Shown here in pieces: positions 36,948 through 46,010 of a stretch of 64,000 bases of DNA. Position 1 is the stretch's first letter; every line of letters starts with the position of its first letter. Under the pieces are notes generated by a model. That model worked only from the letters and a program-made list of their open reading frames with translations. It did no database searches and was not told the DNA's origin. The DNA lies in the NCBI GenBank assembly GCA_007133065.1, contig SLNJ01000017.1, positions 1 to 64,000 of the forward strand, in the 5' to 3' direction. This stretch comes from Opitutales bacterium (GTDB lineage: Bacteria > Verrucomicrobiota > Verrucomicrobiia > Opitutales > Oceanipulchritudinaceae). The position numbers and the translations under genes were made by a program.

Positions 36948-38087
36948 ATGCCATCCAACTCTCCTGTCACCGCCTGCCGCCCGCAGTGGAAGGGCACCCT
37001 CACCAATCGCGAGCGATTTAACCGGCAGATGCATTACAAACCCATCGACCGCTCGTTCAACATGGAGTTCGGTTACTGGGATGAGAACTTCCAGGAATGG
37101 CCGATCTTCGTCGAGAACGGGATCACCAACAACGCCGAAGCCGACCGGTTTTTCAACTTTGACCGAATCGAAACCGTCGCCGGCAAGACATGGCTCAACC
37201 CGCCTTTCGCCGAGTCTGTCCTCGCCGAAACGGAGTCCAAAAGAATCTTGATGAACGCCGACGGCGTGCTCGCCGAGGTGCCGCTCGACCGCCATGACAC
37301 CATCCCCCATTACATCCGTCCGTCGGTCACAACCCCCGACGACTGGCGGGCCGTCAAAGAGGAACGCTTCCGCCGCGACGATCCGGACCGGATCGTCGAC
37401 GTCGACGCCCTGCGCCGCCGCCACCCGCCCGACCGCGACTATCCCCTCGGCGTTCACACCGGGTCGCAGATCGGAAAGATCCGGGACATGCTGACCTTTG
37501 AAGGGCTCGCCTACGCGTGTTACGACTACCCTTCAATGGTCGAAGATATGGTCGAGACCACGTGTCAGCTCGTTGAGGATTTCCTCGATCAGGTGCTCGG
37601 CACGATCGATTTTGACTACGCCTGCGGTTGGGAGGACATCTGCTACAACGGCGGCCCGATCGTCTCGCTCGATTTTTTCAAATCCGTCGTCGTTCCGCGG
37701 TACCAACGCATCTCCGCAAAATTACGCGCCGCCGGGATCGATCTCTGGTACACCGACTGCGACGGCGACGTCCGCCCTCTGCTCCCCTCGTTTCTCGAAG
37801 GCGGGATCAACTGCCTCTTCCCGTACGAAGTCAACTCGTGCGCCCACCCGGCCGAACTGCTCGACCGGTACGGCCACGAGTTGCGAATCATGGGCGGCGT
37901 CGACAAGATGCAGCTCGCCCGCGGGAGAGAGGCGATTCGGGCCTACCTGGAAACCCTGGTTCCACTCGTCGAACGCGGAGGATATATCCCGTTCTGCGAT
38001 CACCGGTGCCCGCCCAACGTTCGAGTCGACGATTACCTCTACTATCTCGACCTGAAGGAATCGATGTTCGGAATTCCCTCAGGCTGA
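36948..38087 (+). CDS. Uroporphyrinogen-decarboxylase (URO-D) family protein
   Basis: 379 residues from ATG 36948 (an upstream TTG adds only unstructured residues). A TIM-barrel URO-D-superfamily protein: 'TLTNRERFNRQMHYKPIDR' at the N-terminus, 'YACGWEDICYNGGPIVSLDF' and 'GGVDKMQLARGREAI' in the second half. It is not HemE: the HemE N-terminal 'RQAGRY' motif is absent. Verrucomicrobia and Planctomycetes carry many such paralogues, some acting as corrinoid-dependent methyltransferases, others unassigned. No corrinoid protein is adjacent, so I leave the substrate open. Confidence 0.85.
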   Translation: MPSNSPVTACRPQWKGTLTNRERFNRQMHYKPIDRSFNMEFGYWDENFQEWPIFVENGITNNAEADRFFNFDRIETVAGKTWLNPPFAESVLAETESKRILMNADGVLAEVPLDRHDTIPHYIRPSVTTPDDWRAVKEERFRRDDPDRIVDVDALRRRHPPDRDYPLGVHTGSQIGKIRDMLTFEGLAYACYDYPSMVEDMVETTCQLVEDFLDQVLGTIDFDYACGWEDICYNGGPIVSLDFFKSVVVPRYQRISAKLRAAGIDLWYTDCDGDVRPLLPSFLEGGINCLFPYEVNSCAHPAELLDRYGHELRIMGGVDKMQLARGREAIRAYLETLVPLVERGGYIPFCDHRCPPNVRVDDYLYYLDLKESMFGIPSG

Positions 38088-38156
38088 TCTCCGGCTCGCC
38101 CGCCTGAGCGCGGGTCGCGTGATCAAATCGGCGATGCACTCCCGCTCCCCGTCGAA

Positions 38157-39593
38157 TCAAGGGAAAATGCCGTGCTGCCCGTAGCTCTCGGCCACGCGCT
38201 CGATTGCCAGCAGAAACGCCGCCGTCCGCAGATCGGGCAGGTCCCGGCTCGTCCACATCCGGTGAATCTGCTCGAAGGAGTGCATCATCGTCTGTTCCAG
38301 CGCTGTGGTCACGAGGTCCTTCTCGCGGGATCCATGCACGAGTTGGGAGCGAACCGGCTCCGGGACACGCCGCTCCGTCAGCGACTCGAGCGTCTCGACG
38401 AGCCGGGTTTTTGTCAGCTCTTCGTTGCGCGAGAGCAGACGATCAAAGCTCACCCCGGCGCGGTTCTTCAGCCACTCGAAATAGGAGACCGTTACGCCCC
38501 CGGCATTCAGAAAGAGATCCGGGATCATCAGGATGCCCCGCTCGCGCAGAATCGCCTCGCCGTCAAAATCAACCGGCCCATTCGCCGCTTCCGCGATAAT
38601 CCGCGCACGGATCCGCGGCGCGTTCTCCGCAGTGATCTGATCCTCAAGAGCGGCGGGGATCAATATGTCGCAATCACGCTCCAGTGCCGCCGCGCCATCC
38701 GCGGAGAATTCACCTCCGTCAAAGTGCTCCAGGGTTCCACCCTCCCGGCGGTGGCGGTAGACCGCGTCCACGTCCAGGCCATCCGCGGCGTACAGCGCGC
38801 CTTCCCTCTCGATGATCCCCACGATCGTCGCCCCGCCCTGGCTCTGGAGATAATGCGCGGCGTGATACCCGACATTTCCCAGGCCCTGAACGATGACCCG
38901 CTTACCCGCCACCCCGGGATTCAGTCCCAACCGCTTCATCTCCTCCGGTTGCTCAGTGCAGGCGCGAATCCCGTAGTACACGCCAAGCCCCGTCGCCTCG
39001 GTGCGTCCTGGAATGCCCTGCATCCCGAGAGGCTTCCCCGTCACGCAGGCATAGGGATGGGGCTCGTTCATTTTCAAATTCTTGTAGGTGTCGGCGATCC
39101 ACCCCATCTCCTGCTCGCCGGTCCCATAGTCCGGTGCGGGCACGTCAATGTCCGGGCCGATGAAATTCTTCCGGATCAGCTCCGCCGTATACCGCCGAAT
39201 AACCCGCTCGCGAAACCCCTCGGATAGCGAATGGGAGTCCAGGATCACTCCACCCTTCGCCCCGCCGAACGGAACCCCCACAATGGCACATTTATACGTC
39301 ATCAGCGCCGCCAGCGCGATCGTTTCGTCAAGCGATACGATCTCGCTGAACCGGATGCCCCCCTTGGTCGGAAGCCGATGGTAGCTGTGCTCCGCGCGGA
39401 ACGCTTCCACCACCGCGATGCTCCCGTCATCCGCCCGAACCGGGAATCGCATCCGGTAGACCGCGTTGCACGTCTTCACCTGTCTCAGCAATCCCGTATC
39501 GACCTTCGAGTAACCCGCAGCCCGGTTGAAATACCGAGACACACTGTCAAAGAATATCCCGCGCGATGCGCCTTGCTCTCCATCGTCAATCAT
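38157..39593 (-). CDS. gdhA: Glutamate dehydrogenase (Glu/Leu/Phe/Val dehydrogenase family)
   Basis: 478 residues from ATG 39593, which has a strong GGGAGG ribosome-binding site. Substrate-binding and catalytic lysines are in 'RLPTKGGIRFS' and 'VPFGGAKGGV'; the Rossmann loop is 'VQGLGNVGYHAAHYL'; 'AALEDQITAENA' and 'AEAANGPVDFDGE' complete the signature. Interconverts glutamate and 2-oxoglutarate/ammonium with NAD(P). At about 480 residues it is slightly longer than hexameric bacterial enzymes (about 450), with extra residues in the C-terminal third. Monocistronic. Confidence 0.94.
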   Translation of the reverse strand: MIDDGEQGASRGIFFDSVSRYFNRAAGYSKVDTGLLRQVKTCNAVYRMRFPVRADDGSIAVVEAFRAEHSYHRLPTKGGIRFSEIVSLDETIALAALMTYKCAIVGVPFGGAKGGVILDSHSLSEGFRERVIRRYTAELIRKNFIGPDIDVPAPDYGTGEQEMGWIADTYKNLKMNEPHPYACVTGKPLGMQGIPGRTEATGLGVYYGIRACTEQPEEMKRLGLNPGVAGKRVIVQGLGNVGYHAAHYLQSQGGATIVGIIEREGALYAADGLDVDAVYRHRREGGTLEHFDGGEFSADGAAALERDCDILIPAALEDQITAENAPRIRARIIAEAANGPVDFDGEAILRERGILMIPDLFLNAGGVTVSYFEWLKNRAGVSFDRLLSRNEELTKTRLVETLESLTERRVPEPVRSQLVHGSREKDLVTTALEQTMMHSFEQIHRMWTSRDLPDLRTAAFLLAIERVAESYGQHGIFP

Positions 39594-39803
39594 TTCAATC
39601 CTCCCGTGTTTCAAACCAGCCTTGCACGGCCGCACACCCAACAGCAACAGCCAATTCCAAACCCCGACCCCTCACGGCGCCCCGCGTAATACGGCCCGGA
39701 ACCGCGGCCATCAGCACGTTCACGTGTCCGTATTTTCAAATTCTTCCTCCGGGCAGCCATTTTTCTCTTGTTGTAATAAAAGGTAATACCATTATCGGCG
39801 CAT

Positions 39804-41870
39804 ATGCTACACAATCGCCCCCACCCTCCATCCCGGATCCGCGCCGTCGCGATGGTCCTGACTATGGCAACCACCCCCGCGCTGAGCGCCGAGGAGATCG
39901 TTGAGCTGCGGCCGTTCCACGTTGAATCCGCTCCCTGGGCGGAGCGGACCGCGGACGATCTCGTCGAACCGGTTGAAATCCTGGCCGCGGAGTCGCTGCA
40001 GCGGCGCCGAAGCGCAACGATTGGCGAGATGATCGGGACCGAGCCGGGCATTGCGAACGGCTCGTTTGGCCCCGGTGTCGGGCGTCCGATCATCCGCGGC
40101 CAGGGGGGAGCGCGCGTGCAGGTTCTCGAGAACGGGATCCGCACCATGGACCTCTCGACCGTGTCCGCAGACCACGCGGTCAGCGTCGACCCTCTGAACG
40201 CGCGCAAGGTTGAAGTCATCAAGGGGCCCGCAACCCTGCTCTACGGATCCGGATCATCTGCAGGTATCGTGAATGTCCTGAACAATCGCATGCCGGCTGC
40301 GTTTGCACCAGGCCTCAGCGGCAACGCGGATTTCTCCGGCTCGGACAACGCCTGGCAGCGTCTCGGCAGCGTCGATCTCACACACGGCTGGGATCGCTTT
40401 GCGTTACAAGGCGATGCCTCGATCCACAGGGCCAATGACTTTTCTATTCCCGGAACGCAGGACACCGCCGGCGAGGGTCGCGGCGGCGTTCTGGAAAACA
40501 GCTCGATGCGTGACCTCAGCGGGGGACTCTCCGGCTCATGGGTGGATGAGCGCGGGCACCTCGGCATAGCCGTCAGCCGCCTCGAGCGTGATTACGGAAT
40601 CCCGGAGATTATCGATCCGGAGGACCCGGAGTTTGAGCGCATTGAGATCGACCAGACCCGATTCGACCTGCGCGGGACGCTGCACGATCCGCTTCCCGGA
40701 TTCAATTCCGCCCGGATCGCCTTCGGCTACAACCGGTACAACCAGGAGGAAATCGAATTTGAGGACGGCGAGCGGGAGCTTGAAGCCGAATTCCGGAACC
40801 GCGAATGGGACCTGCGCGCGGATCTGGCTCATGAACCGATCGGGCGGCTGGCCGGCGTCCTCGGAACGCAGTTCACCGAGCGCGATTTCGAGGCGTATGA
40901 AGCGGACGGCGACGCCTTTTTTATTCCTCCGAGCCGCACCCGATCGCGCGCGATATTTGTCGTCGAAGAAGTCCCGAATGATTGGGGACGGCTCGAATTC
41001 GGGGGGCGCTACGAGTACCACAAATCATCCGCGAACGACGGAGGGACGGCGCGCTTCGACCTCTACTCCCTTTCGGGCGGAACGCTCTGGGAGTTGGGGT
41101 CCCTGCACCATTTCACCCTCCGGTACAGCCGGGCCGAACGCGCGCCCGCACCGGAGGAATTGTTCGCAGCGGGCCGCCACGCGGCCACGCGCACCTACGA
41201 GATCGGCGACCCTGGTCTCTCCAGTGAAACGGCCAACGAGTTTGACCTCGGATTCGACCGACACGGGACCCGCTGGCACTGGCGGGTGAACCTGTTCTAC
41301 AATTTCGTCGAGGACTACATCTTCCAGGAATTCCAGACCGATGCCGGCGGGAACACGATTCTGGTCGATGACGATGGCGATCCGGCCGGATCACGCCTAC
41401 GCAACCGACTGGTCGAAACCCGGCAGGCAAACGCCGAACTCTACGGGATGGAAGCGGAGACGCGGTTTGTCCTCGTCGTCGACCAGCCCTATCGTCTCGA
41501 CCTCAAACTCTTCGGAGACACCGTGCGCGGGAGGCTCACCGGCGGTCGAGGCAACCTCCCGCGGATCACCCCCACCCGCATGGGCGTCGGACTCCATGGG
41601 AGATGGGAATCCCTTGACGGCACAGCAGAACTGACCCGCAACTTCTCACAAACCAGGATCGCTGAGGGCGAGACCGCGACCACCGGGCATACCATGCTCT
41701 CCATCGACGTCGGATACACCTGGCACGGCAAAATCGGAAGCCGAACCCGCCTCTACCTGCGTGCCAGAAACCTGCTCGATGAAGAGGTTCGCCTCCACAC
41801 CTCGTTTCTGAAAGACGAGTCCCCCAACCCCGGGCGTGCTGTGACCGCCGGCCTGCGCGTGGAATTCTAG
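39804..41870 (+). CDS. TonB-dependent receptor, ZnuD-like
   Basis: 688 residues. Signal peptide ending near 'ALSAEE'; plug about 45-165 with 'RRRSATIGEMIGTEPGI', 'RPIIRGQGGARVQVLENGIR', 'KVEVIKGPATLLYGSGSSAG'; beta-barrel to the terminal Phe. Barrel motifs 'RYSRAERAPAPEELFAAG', 'ATRTYEIGDPGLSSETANEF' and the closing 'ESPNPGRAVTAGLRVEF' are typical of ZnuD-type zinc receptors rather than siderophore receptors. An AT-rich stretch containing TAATACCATTA lies about 20 nt before the ATG and could be a metal-responsive operator. No inner-membrane transporter is next to it. Confidence 0.9.
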   Translation: MLHNRPHPPSRIRAVAMVLTMATTPALSAEEIVELRPFHVESAPWAERTADDLVEPVEILAAESLQRRRSATIGEMIGTEPGIANGSFGPGVGRPIIRGQGGARVQVLENGIRTMDLSTVSADHAVSVDPLNARKVEVIKGPATLLYGSGSSAGIVNVLNNRMPAAFAPGLSGNADFSGSDNAWQRLGSVDLTHGWDRFALQGDASIHRANDFSIPGTQDTAGEGRGGVLENSSMRDLSGGLSGSWVDERGHLGIAVSRLERDYGIPEIIDPEDPEFERIEIDQTRFDLRGTLHDPLPGFNSARIAFGYNRYNQEEIEFEDGERELEAEFRNREWDLRADLAHEPIGRLAGVLGTQFTERDFEAYEADGDAFFIPPSRTRSRAIFVVEEVPNDWGRLEFGGRYEYHKSSANDGGTARFDLYSLSGGTLWELGSLHHFTLRYSRAERAPAPEELFAAGRHAATRTYEIGDPGLSSETANEFDLGFDRHGTRWHWRVNLFYNFVEDYIFQEFQTDAGGNTILVDDDGDPAGSRLRNRLVETRQANAELYGMEAETRFVLVVDQPYRLDLKLFGDTVRGRLTGGRGNLPRITPTRMGVGLHGRWESLDGTAELTRNFSQTRIAEGETATTGHTMLSIDVGYTWHGKIGSRTRLYLRARNLLDEEVRLHTSFLKDESPNPGRAVTAGLRVEF

Positions 41871-41914
41871 CAGGATGTTGGATGGCAACCTCGGGCGCCG
41901 GGTGTGGGAATAAA

Positions 41915-41992
41915 TGGCGTCCCGTAGGGGATTCGAACCCCTGTTGCAGGGATGAAAACCCTGTGTCCTAGGCCTGGCTAGACGAACGGGAC
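41915..41992 (-). tRNA. tRNA-Glu (anticodon TTC)
   Basis: Read on the minus strand: acceptor GTCCCGT paired with ACGGGAC, discriminator G, encoded CCA at the 3' end (41917-41915); anticodon stem CAGGG/CCCTG around the loop TTTTCAT giving anticodon TTC; T arm CAGGGGTTCGAATCCCCT. All stems pair fully. Sits between the TonB receptor and purC. Confidence 0.97.
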
Positions 41993-42091
41993 GCTGAAGA
42001 GAAGACGAAACCTAAAAGCAGCCCGCTACGGTGCAAGGAAAATTTTCGCCAAACCTCGGGAATTTCCTTTGCTCCGGCTCGCATCGCTTCC

Positions 42092-43024
42092 ATGATGCCT
42101 GTGACCATGTCTCTCAGCCCTCATGAAATCCGCGATATCCTTCCTGCAGAGGCGATGGTGCGGGTGGACGCACTTCCGTTCCCCAAGGTTGCTTCCGGGA
42201 AAGTCCGCGAACTCTTTGACACCGGCGACGCGTTGCTCATGGTGGCCACGGACCGGCTCTCGGCCTTTGATGTGATCCTTCCGGATGGCATTCCAGGAAA
42301 AGGCATCCTCCTGACTCAAAAGAGCCTGTACTGGTTTCGGGAAACCGCCGACCTGGTCCCCAACCACCTCGTCGAGGACCACGACACCCGCTTGAACGCA
42401 CTGCTGCACGCGCACCCCGATCTCATTCCCCGCAGTATGCTCGTGCAGAAACTCGATCCCCTGCCGATCGAGGCGGTGGTCCGCGGGTACCTGGCTGGAA
42501 GTGCTTGGTACTCCTACCGACGCACCGGCACCCTCTTCGGGCAAAGGATGCCGCCGGGACTCGTCGAAAGCAGCCCGCTGCCGCGTCCGGCCTTTACTCC
42601 AACGACGAAGGTCGCAACCGGCCACGACGAACCAATTTCGCTGGAACAATGTGCCGAGCTGCTCGGCGCGGAGTGCGCACGCCGCGTCGAGAACCTCAGC
42701 CGCACCCTCTTCGAGCGCGGCAGCGAGCGCGCACAGCGCGCCGGCCTCCTGCTCGCCGACACCAAATTCGAGTTCGGGACCGATCGGGATGGAGAACTCG
42801 TCCTCATCGACGAGGTTCTGACACCCGATTCGTCGCGCTTTTGGCCGGCCGAGGATTACCAGCCCGGACGCCCACAGCATGCGTTCGACAAGCAGTTCGT
42901 ACGCGATTACCTCGAGTCGATTGAGTGGGAAAAATCACCTCCCGGCCCGAACCTCCCGGAGTCGGTGATCACCCAGACCCGCGACCGGTATCTGGAAGCT
43001 TATCAGAAGCTGACCCGATCGTAA
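42092..43024 (+). CDS. purC: Phosphoribosylaminoimidazole-succinocarboxamide synthase
   Basis: 310 residues; two adjacent ATGs, the first at 42092. SAICAR-synthetase motifs: 'GKVRELFDTGDALLMVATDR', 'SAFDVILPDGIPGKGILLTQ', 'VVRGYLAGSAWYSY', 'LLADTKFEFGTD', 'LIDEVLTPDSSRFW'. The length is that of the long (yeast ADE1-like) form rather than the 235-residue Bacillus form. Joins aspartate to CAIR with ATP in purine synthesis. Not in a purine operon here. Confidence 0.97.
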   Translation: MMPVTMSLSPHEIRDILPAEAMVRVDALPFPKVASGKVRELFDTGDALLMVATDRLSAFDVILPDGIPGKGILLTQKSLYWFRETADLVPNHLVEDHDTRLNALLHAHPDLIPRSMLVQKLDPLPIEAVVRGYLAGSAWYSYRRTGTLFGQRMPPGLVESSPLPRPAFTPTTKVATGHDEPISLEQCAELLGAECARRVENLSRTLFERGSERAQRAGLLLADTKFEFGTDRDGELVLIDEVLTPDSSRFWPAEDYQPGRPQHAFDKQFVRDYLESIEWEKSPPGPNLPESVITQTRDRYLEAYQKLTRS

Positions 43025-43172
43025 GTCGGCAGCCGGTGGAATCGCCCGTTCCTCGCTCAACCACCGCCTACAGGCTGCAACACCTCGCTTCGTCCAGCGG
43101 TTTCCGTTGCACCCGGACCCGGACGAGAAATAGGATCGCCTTCATACGCCTCTCTCCCGTAAAGAAGATCCC

Positions 43173-44093
43173 ATGTGTTTTTTCGGAAAATCGATTTATC
43201 CACGGCTCGGGCGCTCCGTTCTTACGACGCTCGCCCTGATCGTCGCGATGGGCCTCACCGTGTCCGGCCACGAGCAGCACGACATCGGCGCGCTGCTCGA
43301 GAAAGCGGAGTCCGACCCGCAACTCTTTGAAGAGATCCTCGAGGAGGCGGACGAGCAGGGAATCTCAGCGCAGCTTCTGCTTGAAGCCCGCATCGTATTC
43401 CCATTGAGCAACCAGGATTATCGCTACTGGGAGTCGGTTCTCCCCATGGTTCGAGACCATGAGTGGGACTTCGAGCGCAGCCAACTCTTCCAGGATGAGA
43501 GCGCCCTGCAGGCCATAGTCGCAGCAATGGAGGCACGGCTCGCCCTCGAAGCGGACGATCACGAGGGATTCAAGCGCGGCGTACAGGAGGCCTACTGGCT
43601 CGACCCCGGACTGCACTCCGTCCTCATCTCCTGGATCGCGGAGTATCGCGAACGAGCCGCCGGATCGGACGACGGGGCACGGCTGCCGATGGATATGGAG
43701 CTCTATCACTCCGATGGAACCGTCACGTCGCTCGCCGACATCAGCGCGGGCAAGAAGGCCGTGCTCCTGGATTTCTGGGCCACCTGGTGTGCTCCTTGTA
43801 TCGCCCTCATGCCCAAACTACAGGAGCGCGCTGAAAAGCTCGGCCCACAGGGCATCGCGGTCGCCGGGCTCAACACCGAGGACGTGGAAAAAGCCGAACG
43901 CTTTCGCAAACAGCATGACATCGAGATGCTCTGGCTCGTGGAACCCGAGGGCAACCCCTTGTCAAGGCACGTCGAACTCGACAGCATTCCCCGAATGATT
44001 CTCGCGGACTCCCACGGCCGCATCCTATATAACGGTCACCCGAGCCACCCGCGTCTCGATGAAGTCCTGCTCGAGCTCGGCGTGACCCCGTAA
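43173..44093 (+). CDS. TlpA-like thioredoxin-fold protein, exported
   Basis: 306 residues. An N-terminal hydrophobic segment (residues 13-31) acts as signal peptide or anchor. Residues 35-165 are helical and unassigned. The C-terminal domain (about 170-306) is thioredoxin-like with the redox motif WCAPC at 205-209 ('LLDFWATWCAPCIALMPKL') and the cis-proline region 'DSIPRMILADSHGRI'. The CAPC active site suggests a periplasmic disulfide reductase of the TlpA/ResA kind. The acidic helical first half has no homologue I recognise and may bind the client. Confidence 0.9.
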   Translation: MCFFGKSIYPRLGRSVLTTLALIVAMGLTVSGHEQHDIGALLEKAESDPQLFEEILEEADEQGISAQLLLEARIVFPLSNQDYRYWESVLPMVRDHEWDFERSQLFQDESALQAIVAAMEARLALEADDHEGFKRGVQEAYWLDPGLHSVLISWIAEYRERAAGSDDGARLPMDMELYHSDGTVTSLADISAGKKAVLLDFWATWCAPCIALMPKLQERAEKLGPQGIAVAGLNTEDVEKAERFRKQHDIEMLWLVEPEGNPLSRHVELDSIPRMILADSHGRILYNGHPSHPRLDEVLLELGVTP

Positions 44094-44115
44094 CGGTCTC
44101 GTCCACTTCCTCTCC

Positions 44116-45312
44116 TTATACGCACACAGCCGGGAACGGCCGCTCCCACGACAGCTCCGGATTCATTTCCACTCCAAACCCGGGGTTGTCGTTGAGGGTG
44201 ATGTACCCGTCTTCGGGTACCGGCTCGTTGGTGAACAACGGTGTGAACATCGGAACGATTGAATCGGCCCGCGGGGACATCATAAGGAATTCAGAGAACG
44301 GGGTTGCGTCGCTGGCGATGGAGAAGTGGTAACTGTAGACCGAGGATCCATGCGGGACGACAAGCCGGCGCTTCGCCGAGGCCATTGCCTTGATCTTCAG
44401 AATCTCGGTGAGGCCGCCACACCAGTTGACGTCCGGCTGTACCACGTCGATTCCGGTGCTCAGGAGCGTTTCGAACCCCCAGCGGGAGTACTCGTGCTCC
44501 CCGGTGGTAATCCAGATTGGATGGGTACGCTGTTCCACAAGGCGCCGGTACCCGTCGTAGTCATCCGGGGGAAGGCACTCCTCGATCCACCGGAAACCAA
44601 GCGGCTTCAGGGCGTCGATCAGCTGCAGCGCGTAGGCGGGAGTGAGCGCCATCCAGCAGTCGAACGCGAGGAAGAAATCCTCGCCGCAGGCCTCCCGCCA
44701 CTTCCGGGCGAGCGCGATGTTCTTGCGCAGGCCCGCATCCCCGTGGGCGGGACCGTAGGGGAGCGGCACCTTGCCACCGAGGAATCCCATCTTCTCCGCG
44801 AGGTCGGGACGCGGGCCGGTCGCGTAGACCGGCTGGTGGTCCCGCATTTTCCCGCCGATCATCGCCCAAACGGGCTCCTGCCGCAGGCGCCCGAGCAAAT
44901 CCCAGATCGCGCAGTCGACGCCTGAGATCGCGTTCAGGGGCAGCCCCTTTCTCCCGTAGAAAAGCGAGGCGTTGAACATCTGATCGAACATGACCTCGAG
45001 ATTGTGTACCGGCTGTCCAACCACAAATCGGCGAAAATGCTTCTCGACAAGGTATGCCGCCGGCACGCCGCCCGTGGTCACCGAGAACCCGATCGTGCCG
45101 TCCTCCGCCTCGACCTCGACGAGCACCGTTCCCAGAACATCGATCCCAAACGCTTTGCGGGTCGGCCGGTAGGCCGGGTACTTGCTCATCGGTGTCGCGA
45201 TAACCGTGCTGGTGATCCAGTGCTCCCCCGCACGCGCGTGATAGTCGGCCCCCTGCTCGCCCCCGGCGAGCACGTAGGCCCTGAGATCGACGATTTTCTT
45301 CATGGCGGGCAT
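44116..45312 (-). CDS. rhmD: L-rhamnonate dehydratase (enolase superfamily)
   Basis: 398 residues from ATG 45312, with GGAGG 11 nt upstream; ATG 45303 and GTG 45330 are alternatives. Strongly characteristic blocks: 'STVIATPMSKYPAYRPTRKA', 'FYGRKGLPLNAISGVDCAIW', 'YATGPRPDLAEKMGFLGGK'. Metal and catalytic residues: Asp in 'AFDCWMAL', Glu in 'IEECLPPDDY', Glu in 'TTGEHEYSRWGF', His in 'VVPHGSSVYSYH'. Dehydrates L-rhamnonate to 2-keto-3-deoxy-L-rhamnonate in the non-phosphorylating rhamnose route. The other enzymes of that route are not adjacent. Confidence 0.93.
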   Translation of the reverse strand: MPAMKKIVDLRAYVLAGGEQGADYHARAGEHWITSTVIATPMSKYPAYRPTRKAFGIDVLGTVLVEVEAEDGTIGFSVTTGGVPAAYLVEKHFRRFVVGQPVHNLEVMFDQMFNASLFYGRKGLPLNAISGVDCAIWDLLGRLRQEPVWAMIGGKMRDHQPVYATGPRPDLAEKMGFLGGKVPLPYGPAHGDAGLRKNIALARKWREACGEDFFLAFDCWMALTPAYALQLIDALKPLGFRWIEECLPPDDYDGYRRLVEQRTHPIWITTGEHEYSRWGFETLLSTGIDVVQPDVNWCGGLTEILKIKAMASAKRRLVVPHGSSVYSYHFSIASDATPFSEFLMMSPRADSIVPMFTPLFTNEPVPEDGYITLNDNPGFGVEMNPELSWERPFPAVCV

Positions 45313-45517
45313 GGAGAAAGGATCCTCCACCGTTTCGCGGGTCAGTCAAATATATCCACCGCCAACCCGCCCTTTCGCAACACTTACGCTTGTCAGATCC
45401 CGAAAACCCCTTATGGTAATTTAGCAGTAATGAAAGCATTGAGCCCTCATGATGACCTCCGCCACCGTATCATCCGACGATAGCAAGTACCAACCGCTCC
45501 AGAGGCGTTCACAATCC

Positions 45518-45868
45518 ATGTACCAGGTAACGTTCAGCGACCAGAGCATGAGCGAGTTGAACAAGTTACCTGTCGAGACACAGATGCAGATCGTGGACAC
45601 GATCAGCAATCTTACCGCGGAACAACTGGAGCACCCGCGCGAGCCGATCGGCCGGTTCCGCCGCGGAGGACGCACCTTCTATCGCATCCGGGCCGGGGAC
45701 TTTCGCTGTTATTTTGAGGTGGATGGCGACACCCTGTTCAGCCACCACATTCTCCACCGGAACACGTTGACGGATTTCATTTTCCGGACGAAGCTGCCGA
45801 TCACCGACGAGCAGATGGCTGAGCAGCATTCCTCCTTCTGGAAATACATCGAGACGTTTAAGAAGTAG
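45518..45868 (+). CDS. Solitary RelE/ParE-like fold protein
   Basis: 116 residues from ATG 45518; an upstream ATG at 45449 adds a low-complexity 23 residues. The pattern 'YQVTFSDQSMSELNKLP', 'REPIGRFRRGGRTFYRIRAG', 'DFRCYFEVDGDTL' is that of RelE/ParE-type proteins, where the FYRIRxGDFR strand carries the active-site arginines. There is no antitoxin frame on either side. An extra helical C-terminus ('ITDEQMAEQHSSFWKYIETF') is unusual for toxins. It precedes pssA by 142 nt. I would call it a domesticated RelE-like protein of unknown role. Confidence 0.75.
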   Translation: MYQVTFSDQSMSELNKLPVETQMQIVDTISNLTAEQLEHPREPIGRFRRGGRTFYRIRAGDFRCYFEVDGDTLFSHHILHRNTLTDFIFRTKLPITDEQMAEQHSSFWKYIETFKK

Positions 45869-46010
45869 CGGCATGTTTTCGCCTTCGGCGCCGCTTTGCC
45901 AGCCGTACCCTTCGCTCCGCTAGCTGCGGAGTCGGGGCGTTCCGGATTAACATTGTGAACCATAATCCATCGGTTTACGGTCCCCGCACGATGAAGCCGT
46001 TGATTTTTGG

